From positions 62,001 through 126,000 of the forward strand of contig NZ_JASGBQ010000001.1 in assembly GCF_030053595.1 (NCBI RefSeq): 64,000 nt of DNA. Reading direction: 5' to 3'. Origin of the DNA: Fusibacillus kribbianus. Its GTDB lineage: Bacteria; Bacillota; Clostridia; Lachnospirales; Lachnospiraceae. Below are positions 1 to 8,535 of the stretch, piece by piece. The position numbers were made by a program, and so were the translations under genes. The notes below the pieces were generated by a model. The model was not told the DNA's origin and ran no database searches. It worked only from the letters and a program-made list of their open reading frames with translations. Within the stretch, counting starts at the first letter, position 1. Every line of letters starts with the position of its first letter.

Positions 1-2
1 AC

Positions 3-2258
3 AAGTGTGAGCAGTGCTCTGAGTTGACACCTTTCTTCCTAAAAGGCAGATGCCCAAGCTGCGGTTCTACTCATATCCACAAGATGGAATCCGACGAATA
101 CGAAGCACTTAGTTTCTGGAGAAGGCCGGTTGCTGACGCGGTTCAAGGTGAGCCAATCCATGTGATCGACACAGAGGAGCATACTGCTCAGCTCTCACAT
201 AAAGACCAGCGTGACGACCTTTGGAGTAAGACCGAACAATATGAGTTACGCTTCCAGGACTTGATTCAAGATGGTGAAACGCCTGTTGATATTCTCAGCA
301 GCACAACCACCATGGAAGTTGGTATTGATATTGGCTCCCTAGTTGCAGTTGGTCTGCGAAACATTCCTCCAATGCGTGAAAACTATCAACAGAGAGCTGG
401 CCGTGCGGGCCGACGTGGATCTAGTTTATCTACAATCGTTACCTTCTGTGAAGATGGTCCTCATGATACATTGTACTTCAATGACCCGATTCCCATGTTC
501 CGTGGCGATCCCCGCAGGCCGTGGATCGATGTGCGAAGCGAGAAACTCCTCCAGCGCCATCTGGCTATGGTTGTCTTACAGGAATTTCTCGCAGAAAAAC
601 ATATGAGCCTTGATACAGTTCCCGCGGCCGTTTTTCTCGAAGATTTCCTTGACAGTTTCAAGAACTATCTTGCTTCCTACAGTGTTGATAAGGACAAGCT
701 CCTTTTGCCTATTGGAGTGGTATTTCATTATTCAGAGTTTGCGGATGAACTCAAAGAGGCCCTTGATACACTTAAAGAAAAATGCCATGCTCATCCCGAG
801 CTTTTTGGTGTAGATGAAGGTGCCAAGGAAGGCGATGCAAAAGTTCTCTTGGATGCTCTTTATGAAGAAGGTATCATCCCAACATATTCGTTCCCGAAGA
901 ACGTCGTCAGTACTTATATACCAGATATGCACGGGAAAATCCTTTACGAGGTTGAACGTGGACTTGATGTAGCTATTGGCGAATATGCTCCTGGCAGAGC
1001 AATTGTGGTTGATAAGCAAACCTATCAGATTGGCGGATTCTACTATCCTGGAAGTGAACGTCATCACGGTCAATCACTAACCCCGGCACGTGCCTACGCA
1101 GAAGACCCAAATTATGTGAAGCAGATTATCTCTTGTCCTGAGTGCGGCTGGTTTGGTTTGATGGAGGAAAACACAAAACAGTGCCCATTCTGTGGGAACG
1201 ATGATCTCAAAATCACTCGTGAAATGATGCGTCCATGGGGCTTTGCACCAAGAAATGCTGAAGCAATACCGGATGTTCAGCTATCAGAAGAGTATACCGC
1301 CGTACAGCAGCCTCTATATTCAACTCTACCAGATGCAGAAGAAATGAAACTTGCCCCAGGTTGCAAGAACATACGAATTGCTTCGCGAACAAATCAGCGA
1401 ATCATCATGCTGAATAAAGGATCGGATGACAAGGGCTTTATGGTCTGCAAAGATTGTGGCGCTGCTATGCCAGGCGACGATATTTCTGTTCTGAATGACG
1501 TTAACAGGCCATACAAGTCAAAGTATGCTCGAAGCAGATGCCGTCACGGTAATTCCTTTAATGTGAATCTTGGCTATGACTTCATAACTGATATGTTGGT
1601 CCTTGAATTCACAATTGACGACAAGGTTATTGATGCACGCCGTAATGATAATCCATGGCTTAGCCGTGCAGCTCAATCCTTAGCTGAAGCGCTGCGACTG
1701 GTAGCAAGCAAAAAACTCGATGTTGAATTCACCGAACTTGTCACCGGTTATCGTCTCAGGACTGGGGCTGAAGCCTCCTATGTCGATATCTATCTTTACG
1801 ATAGTCTATCGAGCGGCGCTGGTTATGCTGTCAGTGTAGCCGATGCAATTGCCGAACTACTATCCGATATGAAAGAGCTGTTGAGTTCCTGTGATTGTGG
1901 ATCTGCGTGTTCCAAATGCCTAAAGCATTACAGGAACCAATATGTACATGGCATGCTTGACCGCTTTGCTGCACTTCAGCTCCTTGAATGGGGTGTTGAT
2001 GGCATAAAAGCATCTCCTATCAAACCAGAGACACAGATTAACATGATCATGCCTTTAGCGAATATCCTTAAGCAATCAGGCTGCGAAATCACTGCTGATA
2101 GTGAAATTACCGCAGCTGGACGAAGAAGCAAAAAGAAGGTTGTTATCTACCCGGCAATGTGGGTTGAACCACATGCGACAAACACCATTTTCGTGAGCGA
2201 TGCTTATATCAAATATGCCAAGCCATATGCCGTCCAAAAGATTCTCGACAACATTTGA
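3..2258 (+). CDS. DUF1998 superfamily-2 helicase, C-terminal part (5' end outside window)
   Basis: This is the C-terminal half of a large superfamily-2 helicase. The frame is open to the left edge and already encodes a Cys-x2-Cys pair before the TTG at 24, with a second pair (CPSC) soon after, so the TTG is not the start. In order I see the zinc ribbon, helicase C-terminal motifs V and VI ([12 protein letters not shown] and [11 protein letters not shown]), a linker, another four-Cys ribbon (CPECGW...CPFCG), and a C-terminal DUF1998 region ending in the cysteine cluster [10 protein letters not shown]. Fusion of helicase_C with DUF1998 is typical of DruE (Druantia), DpdJ-like and MrfA-like proteins. 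The length and the [13 protein letters not shown] segment make me lean to a DruE-like defence helicase, but the N-terminus and partner genes are not visible. It is more AT-rich than the genes after 2.6 kb and lies inside the probable element integrated in rlmD. Family is well supported; the system assignment is inference. Confidence 0.8.
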   Translation, partial: KCEQCSELTPFFLKGRCPSCGSTHIHKMESDEYEALSFWRRPVADAVQGEPIHVIDTEEHTAQLSHKDQRDDLWSKTEQYELRFQDLIQDGETPVDILSSTTTMEVGIDIGSLVAVGLRNIPPMRENYQQRAGRAGRRGSSLSTIVTFCEDGPHDTLYFNDPIPMFRGDPRRPWIDVRSEKLLQRHLAMVVLQEFLAEKHMSLDTVPAAVFLEDFLDSFKNYLASYSVDKDKLLLPIGVVFHYSEFADELKEALDTLKEKCHAHPELFGVDEGAKEGDAKVLLDALYEEGIIPTYSFPKNVVSTYIPDMHGKILYEVERGLDVAIGEYAPGRAIVVDKQTYQIGGFYYPGSERHHGQSLTPARAYAEDPNYVKQIISCPECGWFGLMEENTKQCPFCGNDDLKITREMMRPWGFAPRNAEAIPDVQLSEEYTAVQQPLYSTLPDAEEMKLAPGCKNIRIASRTNQRIIMLNKGSDDKGFMVCKDCGAAMPGDDISVLNDVNRPYKSKYARSRCRHGNSFNVNLGYDFITDMLVLEFTIDDKVIDARRNDNPWLSRAAQSLAEALRLVASKKLDVEFTELVTGYRLRTGAEASYVDIYLYDSLSSGAGYAVSVADAIAELLSDMKELLSSCDCGSACSKCLKHYRNQYVHGMLDRFAALQLLEWGVDGIKASPIKPETQINMIMPLANILKQSGCEITADSEITAAGRRSKKKVVIYPAMWVEPHATNTIFVSDAYIKYAKPYAVQKILDNI

Positions 2259-2302
2259 AACAGACTGTCGTCTTGAAACTCCTGGTTGCGAACTGGAATA
2301 AT

Positions 2303-2340
2303 ACAGAGCTCACCGATCATTGTTGACCGGTGGGCTCTGT
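2303..2340. terminator. Bidirectional intrinsic terminator hairpin
   Basis: A 13-bp stem (ACAGAGCTCACCG against CGGTGGGCTCTGT, one G-U pair) closes a 12-nt loop between the convergent helicase and DUF6061 genes. There is no long T-run on either side, so efficiency is uncertain. Confidence 0.65.
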
Positions 2341-2351
2341 CACACTTATTC

Positions 2352-2597
2352 TCAATCAATCAACCGATGCGCCGGTGTGCCTTTCACATACCGTTCCAAG
2401 TTGCCGTCAAGAACCAGCTGCGCATACTCCAGAGGTTTATTATAGATTAGCCAGTCCAGCTCTGACCGCTGATACATATTGTCGGCAATCTCGTTCTCAA
2501 CGGCAATCGTGTCAATGGAAATCATGCTGCCATCGACAAATTTCAGTTCAACACAGGCAGCATCCATATTGAACTCACAGGAAAGCAAGCGCTCCAT
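2352..2597 (-). CDS. DUF6061 family small protein
   Basis: A protein of 81 residues beginning MERLLSCEFN and containing a region rich in acidic and hydrophobic residues (VELKFVDGSMISIDTIAVEN, QRSELDWLIYN). It matches my recollection of the uncharacterised DUF6061 family, which is common in Clostridia and often lies on mobile elements. I place the start at the ATG 2597 because GAGGTGG lies six bases upstream, overlapping the stop of rlmD; a GTG three codons earlier leaves no room for a ribosome site. It sits directly after the chimeric rlmD end and so probably belongs to the integrated element. No signal peptide or membrane segment is visible. Function is unknown. Confidence 0.75.
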   Translation of the reverse strand: MERLLSCEFNMDAACVELKFVDGSMISIDTIAVENEIADNMYQRSELDWLIYNKPLEYAQLVLDGNLERYVKGTPAHRLID

Positions 2598-2607
2598 ATT
2601 CGCCACC

Positions 2608-4284
2608 TCAAATCATCCCGAAGTGCTTCAATGCTTCCATAATTGCCTTTTCCTTCTCCGGCGGACATTGTGGCTGCCTGGTATCCTCAGACTTCGGCTT
2701 GTTATAATTCTCCCGCTCAATGATACCGCACTTCTGTTTTACCTGTGCGATATACAAGCTGCTGACTTTCAAGCCGCTATGCTCCAGTACATAGTCTTTG
2801 ATTTCTTGGTAGGTAGCTTTCTTCTCCGCATCGGTCAAATCAAGCTCGTCCATGTTCAAGTCAATCTCGATATGTTGCTTCGCTTGAAGTTTGGACAATA
2901 AACATACCGTCTCCACATTCGCCGTCCCCGGGAACATATCAACGCAGCACGCCCGCTCCACCCGATAGCCTGCCGCCGTAAACACCTTCAGATCTCTGGC
3001 CAGCGAGGTGGGCTTGCAGCTGATGTATACGATCCGCTCCACTCCGTAATCGATGATCTTCGGCAAAGCCTTCGGATGGATCCCGTCACGGGGCGGATCC
3101 AGAACGATCAGATCCGGCTTTTCGACGATGGTATCCAGCACCTTCAGCACATCTCCGGCCAGAAATTCGCAGTTGGAAAGACCGTTTAAAGCCGCATTTT
3201 CCCTGGCGGCCTCCACAGCCTCCTCCACGATCTCCACACCGATGACCTTTCCTGCCACCGGAGCCAGCACCTGGGCAATGGTTCCCGTCCCGCTGTACAG
3301 ATCATAAACCAGCCGGTCCTTCGTATCTCCGATGTATTCCCGCGCTGTGCTGTAAAGGACCTCCGCCCCCGCAGAATTTGTCTGGAAAAAGGAAAAGGGC
3401 GTGATCTTAAAACGGAGCCCCAAAAGCTCCTCATAAAAGTAATCCTGTCCGTACAAAACGGTGGTTTTGTCGCTCTTCACCACATCAGCCTGGCTGTCAT
3501 TTCTCATGTGCAGCACACCAATGAGCTTTCCTCCAAGAGGAAGCGCCTGAAGGCTGTCGGCAAAGGCTGCCAGAAATTTCTGTTCCTTCTCCGCGCCGTT
3601 CTGTCCGAAGGCTGCTTCCGTCTGCCCGCTGGTGACCAGCGCTGCCAGAAGCTCCCCTGTTTTCCAGGCCTTGCGGACAAGGAGATGGCGAAGATATCCC
3701 TCGTGCTTCATTTTCCGATAAAACGGAAGAGCTGCCTCTCTGCAGAGCTTCAGAGTTTCCCCGAGTACCAGACGGAAATCGTCGTCCGCAATTCGGCAGT
3801 CGTCAACCGTCACAATATCGTGAAAGCTTCCTCTCCTGTGCATCCCAAGCATCAGAGGACCGTCCTTTATCTCATCTCCAAAGGAGTATTCCATTTTGTT
3901 TCTGTAGCCAAACTGGAGCGGGCTTCCCTTGATTCCCTCGAAGACTTCCTCCGGGCAGCTTTCCCCAATGAGCTTCTTTACCATATCTGCCTTAAGCTCC
4001 AGCTGCTTTTCATAGGAAATCGTCTGATAGCTGCAGCCGCCGCAGATACCGAAATGGCGGCAGGGTTCCTTTTCCATCTCAAGGGGCGAAGGTTCCAGCA
4101 CCTTAAGAAGACGGCCCTCCGTCTTTCCCTTTCTTCGTTTTCCGACTGCCGCCTGGATCCGCTGACCCGGCAGCACATTTTTTACCATGACGGTCTCATC
4201 GTCTATGCGCAAAATTCCTTTATTGGGAAAATCCAGCCGTTCCACAATTCCTTCCAATACTTCGCCCTTTTTCATCCTGTCCAT
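2608..4284 (-). CDS. rlmD: 23S rRNA (uracil-C5)-methyltransferase RlmD/RlmCD type, with replaced C-terminus
   Basis: SAM-dependent methyltransferase forming 5-methyluridine in 23S rRNA. The N-terminal TRAM domain covers about residues 5-62. Iron-sulfur cysteines C75, C81 and C84 (CRHFGICGGC) follow, with a fourth probable ligand in VDDCRI. The SAM-binding loop is DLYSGTGTIAQ, the catalytic region is LDPPRDG, and the nucleophilic cysteine is in YISCKPTSLARD. The family usually ends near VETVVLLS; here about 95 further residues follow (MDELDLTDAEKKATYQEIKD, KCGIIERENYNKPKSED). Similar tails occur as short ORFs on integrated elements and are sometimes annotated as methyltransferase fragments. 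I infer that the 3' end was supplied by an element lying left of about 2.9 kb. The start ATG 4284 has AAGGAG four bases upstream. The enzyme core is complete, so activity is probably kept. Confidence 0.9.
   Translation of the reverse strand: MDRMKKGEVLEGIVERLDFPNKGILRIDDETVMVKNVLPGQRIQAAVGKRRKGKTEGRLLKVLEPSPLEMEKEPCRHFGICGGCSYQTISYEKQLELKADMVKKLIGESCPEEVFEGIKGSPLQFGYRNKMEYSFGDEIKDGPLMLGMHRRGSFHDIVTVDDCRIADDDFRLVLGETLKLCREAALPFYRKMKHEGYLRHLLVRKAWKTGELLAALVTSGQTEAAFGQNGAEKEQKFLAAFADSLQALPLGGKLIGVLHMRNDSQADVVKSDKTTVLYGQDYFYEELLGLRFKITPFSFFQTNSAGAEVLYSTAREYIGDTKDRLVYDLYSGTGTIAQVLAPVAGKVIGVEIVEEAVEAARENAALNGLSNCEFLAGDVLKVLDTIVEKPDLIVLDPPRDGIHPKALPKIIDYGVERIVYISCKPTSLARDLKVFTAAGYRVERACCVDMFPGTANVETVCLLSKLQAKQHIEIDLNMDELDLTDAEKKATYQEIKDYVLEHSGLKVSSLYIAQVKQKCGIIERENYNKPKSEDTRQPQCPPEKEKAIMEALKHFGMI
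2895..2925. other. Probable attachment-site junction of an integrated element in rlmD
   Basis: The usual end of an RlmD-type methyltransferase (MFPGTANVETVCLLS) is encoded here. After it the protein continues for about 95 residues with a different, charged domain. The 3' end of rumA/rlmD-type genes is a known insertion site for conjugative elements of Firmicutes, which replace the gene's 3' end with their own in-frame copy. The junction would lie in or next to the VETV codons (about 2900-2920). The exact core cannot be fixed without the other end of the element. Confidence 0.5.
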
Positions 4285-4318
4285 AAGCTCCTTGTTTTAT
4301 TATGATCCTCTCACACAA

Positions 4319-4343
4319 AGAGGGCCGCCCTTCGGCAGCCCTC
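4319..4343 (-). terminator. Intrinsic terminator of the acidic-tail membrane protein gene
   Basis: On the minus strand GAGGGCTGCC, GAA loop, GGGCGGCCCTC and then TTTGTG form a compact GC-rich hairpin between the stop at 4368 and the rlmD start at 4284. Confidence 0.7.
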
Positions 4344-4367
4344 TCCTTCACTGAATCAAGCGTTCCA

Positions 4368-4700
4368 TTATTCCTCTTCGGATGCTTCTTCAAATGCATC
4401 TTCCGAAGCTTTTGTCATGCCGTCGGCTTCCTCAGCCTCAAAAGCTTCTTCGGTGGCTTCCTCATCATCATCAAAGAAATCGTCATCAAAATCATCATCG
4501 AAGTCATCTTCAAAATCTTCCAGATAATCCGGCGTAAAGAAACGGTACACTGCGTAAGCGATTCCCGCTACAGCTGCCACAGCGCCGATAATAGCCAGCA
4601 CCCAAAGCACCTTGCTCTTCTTTTCTTCCTGCTTCTCATTCTTGCGAATCAGCTCATTTAATTTGCTTGCGCTTAAAACTTCCTCCAGCTTTTTATTCAT
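4368..4700 (-). CDS. Single-pass membrane protein with acidic tail, function unknown
   Basis: A protein of 110 residues starting MNKKLEEVLSASKLNELI. A basic, helical N-terminus (residues 1-30) is followed by one transmembrane helix (KVLWVLAIIGAVAAVAGIAYAVYRFF, about 31-57) and a strongly acidic tail of Asp/Glu/Phe repeats (DDFDDDFDDDFFDDDEE). The likely topology is basic end inside. The ATG at 4700 is chosen because GGAAAGGAC lies upstream; an in-frame TTG seven codons earlier would put the ribosome site inside the coding region. It has its own promoter and terminator and so is monocistronic. I recognise it only as a conserved Lachnospiraceae-type hypothetical protein. Confidence 0.75.
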   Translation of the reverse strand: MNKKLEEVLSASKLNELIRKNEKQEEKKSKVLWVLAIIGAVAAVAGIAYAVYRFFTPDYLEDFEDDFDDDFDDDFFDDDEEATEEAFEAEEADGMTKASEDAFEEASEEE

Positions 4701-4740
4701 ATCCACACGTCCTTTCCGCAATACGCTTTCTCTTTTCGTT

Positions 4741-4749
4741 ATTATATCA
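4741..4749 (-). promoter_or_regulatory. Extended -10 promoter of the gene starting at 4700
   Basis: TGATATAAT on the minus strand, about 40 bases before the start codon, is an extended -10. No good -35 hexamer is present at 17 bp. Confidence 0.5.
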
Positions 4750-4956
4750 CCAATTCCATTATTTTACTATCGAAACTTTCCCAAATTCAAAAATTTAATT
4801 TTTTTATCATTTTCTTTTGGCAAAATTGCCTGGAATTTTTTCTCATTTTTTTGATATGTGCCATCTCCTGTATCCGTCCGAATACGTTCCTTCATGGTTT
4901 CGCAAAAAAAAGGAGAAAGAATTTTGTTGATTTCCACAAAATTATGTTTTGTAATC

Positions 4957-4965
4957 TGTTATAAT
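4957..4965 (+). promoter_or_regulatory. Extended -10 promoter of the 53-residue protein gene
   Basis: TGTTATAAT at 4957-4965 is an extended -10 (TGnTATAAT). The 4.72-5.05 kb interval otherwise holds only the divergent promoter of the gene starting at 4700 and AT-rich sequence; I see no other gene there. Confidence 0.6.
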
Positions 4966-5051
4966 AGAAACAGTAAAAAAAGAAACCCTTCGGATATCGA
5001 TTCCGAAACATTTCTGTTATTACCAGACATCATCACAGGGAGGACTTAATT

Positions 5052-5213
5052 ATGGTAACCGTATTATTCACAGCAATTGCAGTTGCAGCAGATGTAGCTA
5101 TTTCTTTCGCAGTGGGCGCTGTCGTAGAGCTGTATCGTTCTCACAAGGAGAAGGTTCAGATTTCCCAAAAGCCTTATGTGGTATCTCATAACCATACCAG
5201 CTATGCAGCTTAA
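5052..5213 (+). CDS. Small membrane protein, 53 residues
   Basis: An ATG with GGGAGGA seven bases upstream opens a 53-codon frame starting MVTVLFTAIAVAADVAISF. Residues 3-28 form one hydrophobic helix and the rest is polar and basic (YRSHKEKVQISQKPYVVSHN). It has its own extended -10 promoter and a strong terminator 12 bases after the stop, so it is very probably expressed even though it is below usual gene-calling length. There are no domain clues; it would be a single-pass membrane peptide of unknown role. Confidence 0.7.
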   Translation: MVTVLFTAIAVAADVAISFAVGAVVELYRSHKEKVQISQKPYVVSHNHTSYAA

Positions 5214-5224
5214 TTAAAACTGAC

Positions 5225-5263
5225 AGCGGTTTTCCTTCTGATTCAGCAGGAAAACCGCTTTTT
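5225..5263. terminator. Strong bidirectional intrinsic terminator
   Basis: The stem AGCGGTTTTCCT / AGGAAAACCGCT is followed by TTTTT on the plus strand, serving the 53-residue gene. Read from the minus strand it is followed by GTCAGTTTTAATT and would also end pcrA. Confidence 0.85.
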
Positions 5264-5305
5264 CATTGAAAATAAGACCAACCCGATCGATCACGGATCA
5301 TCCCC

Positions 5306-7645
5306 TTAACACCGTTTAAGCTTGGCAAAGGTGGCATACATCCGCTTTCGTCCGGCTTTATCGAAATCAACAGTCACCTCAAAATCTTTCTTCTGCTCCG
5401 TGATATCCACAACCGTTCCCTCGCCAAACTTCACGTGGCTGACCCGGTCTCCCACCCCGTAGGAAAGAGAAGTCGCCTTTGAAACAGAAAACTGCTTGCC
5501 TATATAGGTTTCCTTAAGGCCCGAATCTCCCGATATGGCCTTTCCATACCGGGCAGCAGGTGCTGTCCAGGGCCGGTACGGTTCCTTTTCTTTTTTTGGA
5601 AGCTCAAACGCCTCCTGTGCAGGTCTGCCAAAGGTACGGAAGCCCGATCCGCCGCCCGTGGACATAGGTTTGACCGGTACGCCGCCGAAGGAGAACATCG
5701 ACGGTGTCTCCTGTCTGTGAAGATACATCGGCGGTATCTCACCCACAAACCGGGACGGCTTCTGAAACCGCGTTTCCCCGTTGACCATCCGCTGTCTCGC
5801 ACAGGTAAGGATCAGTTCCTTCTGTGCCCTGGTGATCCCCACATAGCAGAGTCTCCGCTCCTCCTCCAGTTCATCGGGATCATCGGAATTTATGGACATC
5901 ATTCCCGGAAAGAGCCCGTCCTCCATGCCGGCCAGATACACTCTGGGAAACTCCAGGCCTTTGGCACTGTGAAGTGTCATGAGTACCACCCGGTTCTCCG
6001 AATCCTCCATGCTGTCCACATCTGCCACAAGAGCCACCTCCTCCAGAAAGCCGGAAAGAGTCGGAGCCTCCTCTCCATCCTCCAGACTTTCCTCATAGGC
6101 TACAGCCTTGTTTTTCAGCTCCTCGATATTTTCAAGTCTGGTCTCTGCTGCCACCTCATCGTCAGCAGAAAGCTCCTCTCCATAGCCGGTCTCCGTCACG
6201 ATATCCTCGATCAGATCTCCGATGGAATAATAAGCCAGCTTGCTTCGGAAGGACTGGATCTGAGTCACAAATCCCCGGATCTTTCCTGCAGCCTTTCCAA
6301 GGGAAGGGATCCTGTCCGCCGCCTTGCACGCCTCGTAAAAGCTCATGTCATTGGCTTCAGCATAAACCATGATCCTACCGATCGTTGTCGCTCCGATCCC
6401 CCGCTTCGGCACATTGATAATGCGCTGGGCCGCCAGATCGTCAAGGCCGTTGTCAATGGTCTTCAGATAAGAAAGAATATCCTTGATCTCCTTCCTCTGA
6501 TAGAAATTGACGCCGCCCACCAGCCGGTAGGGGATCCCCCGGTTCACACATTTTTCTTCCAACAGACGGGACTGGGCATTGGTCCGGTAAAGGACTGCAA
6601 AATCAGAATAGGCGGCTCCGCTGTCCACCCGGTCCCGGATGTCAACAGCAATGGCATCTGCTTCCTCATAGGCCGTGTCATACTGCCGGAAGACAACGGG
6701 AATTCCCTCCTCATTTTCCGTCCAGAGGGTCTTATCCTTTCTGCCCGCGTTATTTTTGATGACTCCATTGGCAGCGTTCAGAATATTGCCGGTTGAACGA
6801 TAATTCTGTTCCAGGCGGATCACCTTCGCCCCGGGAAAGGCACTTTCAAATTCCAGGATATTTTCAATGTTCGCCCCGCGGAATTTATAAATGGACTGAT
6901 CGTCGTCCCCGACCACACACAGATTTTTGTATTTGGCCGATAAAAGCTCAATCAGACGGAACTGGGCCGTGTTGGTGTCCTGATACTCGTCCACCATAAT
7001 ATAACGGAACCTTTCCTGATAATAATCAAGGACCTCCGGATTTACCCGGAAAAGCTCCACCGTTTTCATGATCAGATCGTCAAAATCCAGCGCATTGTTC
7101 TTCCGAAGCTGGGCCTGGTATTCCAGGTAAGCCTCTGCGATCCTGCTCTGACGGAAATCCCCCGCCGAACGCGCTGAAAAATCCTCCGCCGAGATCAGTT
7201 CGTCCTTCAGGGAGGAAATGGTTGCCAGAATACTTCTTTCCTTATACTGTTTGGGATCGAAATCCAGCTTCTTCAGGACCTGACGCATCATGGTCTTCTG
7301 GTCATCGCTGTCATAAATGGTAAAATTCGTCGAATAGCCAAGGCATTCAATATGGCGTCTTAAGATCCGCACGCAGGTTGAATGAAAGGTGGAGACCCAA
7401 ATGCTGTCTGCTCCGAATTCCACCAGATTGTCGACCCGCTCCCGCATCTCCCCCGCCGCCTTATTGGTAAAGGTCAGAGCCATGATATTCCACGGATTTA
7501 CTCCGCATTCCTCAATGAGATAGGCGATCCTGTGGGTCAGTGCCCTTGTTTTTCCCGAACCGGCTCCGGCCAGCACAAGCACAGGTCCCTCTGTTGTCTC
7601 CACAGCCAAACGCTGCATGGGATTCAGTGTATCGTAATTATTCAT
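5306..7645 (-). CDS. pcrA: ATP-dependent DNA helicase PcrA/UvrD
   Basis: A 3'-5' superfamily-1 helicase for nucleotide-excision and mismatch repair and plasmid or replication-fork processing. With the start at 7645 the protein has 779 residues. The Walker A motif AGAGSGKT is at 26-33, then motif Ia (TFTNKAAGEMRER), the DEYQDT Walker B, motif III (GDDDQSIYKFRGA), motif IV (LEQNYRST), motifs V and VI (MTLHSAKGLEFPRVY, YVGITRAQ) and a C-terminal Tudor-like segment (GDRVSHVKFGEGTVVDI) that in PcrA contacts RNA polymerase. The frame is open for 40 more codons upstream, but a perfect promoter (7745-7773) lies inside that extension, so transcription begins after it. ATG 7645 with GAGAGGAT in front is the start. 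A small hairpin (7668-7687) sits in the leader. Confidence 0.95.
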   Translation of the reverse strand: MNNYDTLNPMQRLAVETTEGPVLVLAGAGSGKTRALTHRIAYLIEECGVNPWNIMALTFTNKAAGEMRERVDNLVEFGADSIWVSTFHSTCVRILRRHIECLGYSTNFTIYDSDDQKTMMRQVLKKLDFDPKQYKERSILATISSLKDELISAEDFSARSAGDFRQSRIAEAYLEYQAQLRKNNALDFDDLIMKTVELFRVNPEVLDYYQERFRYIMVDEYQDTNTAQFRLIELLSAKYKNLCVVGDDDQSIYKFRGANIENILEFESAFPGAKVIRLEQNYRSTGNILNAANGVIKNNAGRKDKTLWTENEEGIPVVFRQYDTAYEEADAIAVDIRDRVDSGAAYSDFAVLYRTNAQSRLLEEKCVNRGIPYRLVGGVNFYQRKEIKDILSYLKTIDNGLDDLAAQRIINVPKRGIGATTIGRIMVYAEANDMSFYEACKAADRIPSLGKAAGKIRGFVTQIQSFRSKLAYYSIGDLIEDIVTETGYGEELSADDEVAAETRLENIEELKNKAVAYEESLEDGEEAPTLSGFLEEVALVADVDSMEDSENRVVLMTLHSAKGLEFPRVYLAGMEDGLFPGMMSINSDDPDELEEERRLCYVGITRAQKELILTCARQRMVNGETRFQKPSRFVGEIPPMYLHRQETPSMFSFGGVPVKPMSTGGGSGFRTFGRPAQEAFELPKKEKEPYRPWTAPAARYGKAISGDSGLKETYIGKQFSVSKATSLSYGVGDRVSHVKFGEGTVVDITEQKKDFEVTVDFDKAGRKRMYATFAKLKRC

Positions 7646-7744
7646 GGATATCCTCTCAATCTTCAGTGAAAGGGACTCTTCCCTTTCCATGAACCGGAAG
7701 AAGCAAGACTCCTGTGTGCATTGCACTTTCCGATCCTGTTCTTC

Positions 7745-7773
7745 ATTATAAGTCATTCCAACCACCTTGTCAA
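7745..7773 (-). promoter_or_regulatory. Sigma-A promoter of pcrA
   Basis: TTGACA, 17 bp, TATAAT on the minus strand is an ideal sigma-A promoter about 100 bases before the pcrA start. Confidence 0.85.
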
Positions 7774-7818
7774 AACGATTTACTCCGGAAGGAATCTGAT
7801 TATTCCGTTATTTACAGC

Positions 7819-7847
7819 TTGTCATATGGTTTTAATTACTATATAAT
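7819..7847 (+). promoter_or_regulatory. Sigma-A promoter of the DUF1836 gene
   Basis: TTGTCA at 7819-7824, 17 bp, TATAAT at 7842-7847; the start codon follows 18 bases later. Confidence 0.85.
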
Positions 7848-7865
7848 AACAACAGGGGTGAAGTT

Positions 7866-8483
7866 ATGAAAACCAACGACGAATTAGTCCAGGAGCTTCT
7901 GGAACGACTGAAAAAATTAAATTATATCCACACCAGGGATATTCCCAATATTGAATTATACATGGATCAGGTCACTACCTTCATGGATCAGCATCTGTCC
8001 GGCGGCAAGCGTCACGACGAAGACAAGGTGCTCACCAAAACCATGATCAATAATTATGCAAAAAACGACCTGCTTCCCCCGCCTGTGAAAAAGAAATATT
8101 CCAGAGATCATCTGATCCTTCTGGCCTTCATTTATTATTTCAAGGGCTTTTTATCCATTGGGGATATTCAGGTCCTTCTGGCTCCCCTTTCCGAGAAATA
8201 CTTTACCGAAGACCATGACAAGCTGGACCACATTTATAATGAGATCGTGAAGATTGAAAAGCTACAGCTTCTTGAGCTTTGCAAAGAAGTGGAATCCAGA
8301 GAGGAGCTTTCCAAGCGGGCTTTCAAGAATGCGCCGGAGGACGAAAGGGAGTATCTTCAGCTGTTCTCCTTTGTCTGCATGCTCAGTTTTGACGTGTACC
8401 TGAAAAAGCAGATGATCGAACAGATCATTGACGAGATGCGGGAAGAAAAGAAAGAAAAGGCTCCTGAGAAAGACAAAAAATAA
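7866..8483 (+). CDS. DUF1836 domain protein (putative MerR/HTH-like regulator)
   Basis: A protein of 205 residues. The central segment (DIPNIELYMDQVTTFMD, KTMINNYAKNDLLPPPVKKKYSRDHL) is the hallmark of DUF1836. The motif 'tMInNYvK..LLPpP.kKkYsr.Hi' resembles a MerR-like winged helix in which the NY/LPPP stretch is the recognition helix and wing, so a DNA-binding role is likely although not shown for the family. The C-terminus is helical and ends in a Lys/Glu-rich tail (REEKKEKAPEKDKK). The gene is monocistronic between its own promoter and terminator. The start has GGGGTG seven bases upstream. Target genes cannot be told from the context. Confidence 0.8.
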   Translation: MKTNDELVQELLERLKKLNYIHTRDIPNIELYMDQVTTFMDQHLSGGKRHDEDKVLTKTMINNYAKNDLLPPPVKKKYSRDHLILLAFIYYFKGFLSIGDIQVLLAPLSEKYFTEDHDKLDHIYNEIVKIEKLQLLELCKEVESREELSKRAFKNAPEDEREYLQLFSFVCMLSFDVYLKKQMIEQIIDEMREEKKEKAPEKDKK

Positions 8484-8500
8484 CATACAGTATTGAAAAA

Positions 8501-8528
8501 GGGATGCCTCCTGACAGGAAGCATCCCC
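8501..8528. terminator. Bidirectional terminator between DUF1836 and yerC-like genes
   Basis: The stem GGGATGCCTCC / GGAAGCATCCC (one C-A mismatch) has A-rich sequence before it and CTTTTATCTT after it, so it can serve both convergent genes. Confidence 0.75.
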
Positions 8529-8535
8529 TTTTATC

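Noticed and set aside
4612-5049. Short plus-strand ORFs in the AT-rich 4.6-5.05 kb gap
   Set aside because: Composition-driven frames full of Phe/Ser with no ribosome sites, overlapping the divergent promoters.
7646-7765. 40-residue N-terminal extension of PcrA
   Set aside because: The pcrA promoter -10 lies inside it, so it is not transcribed as coding sequence.
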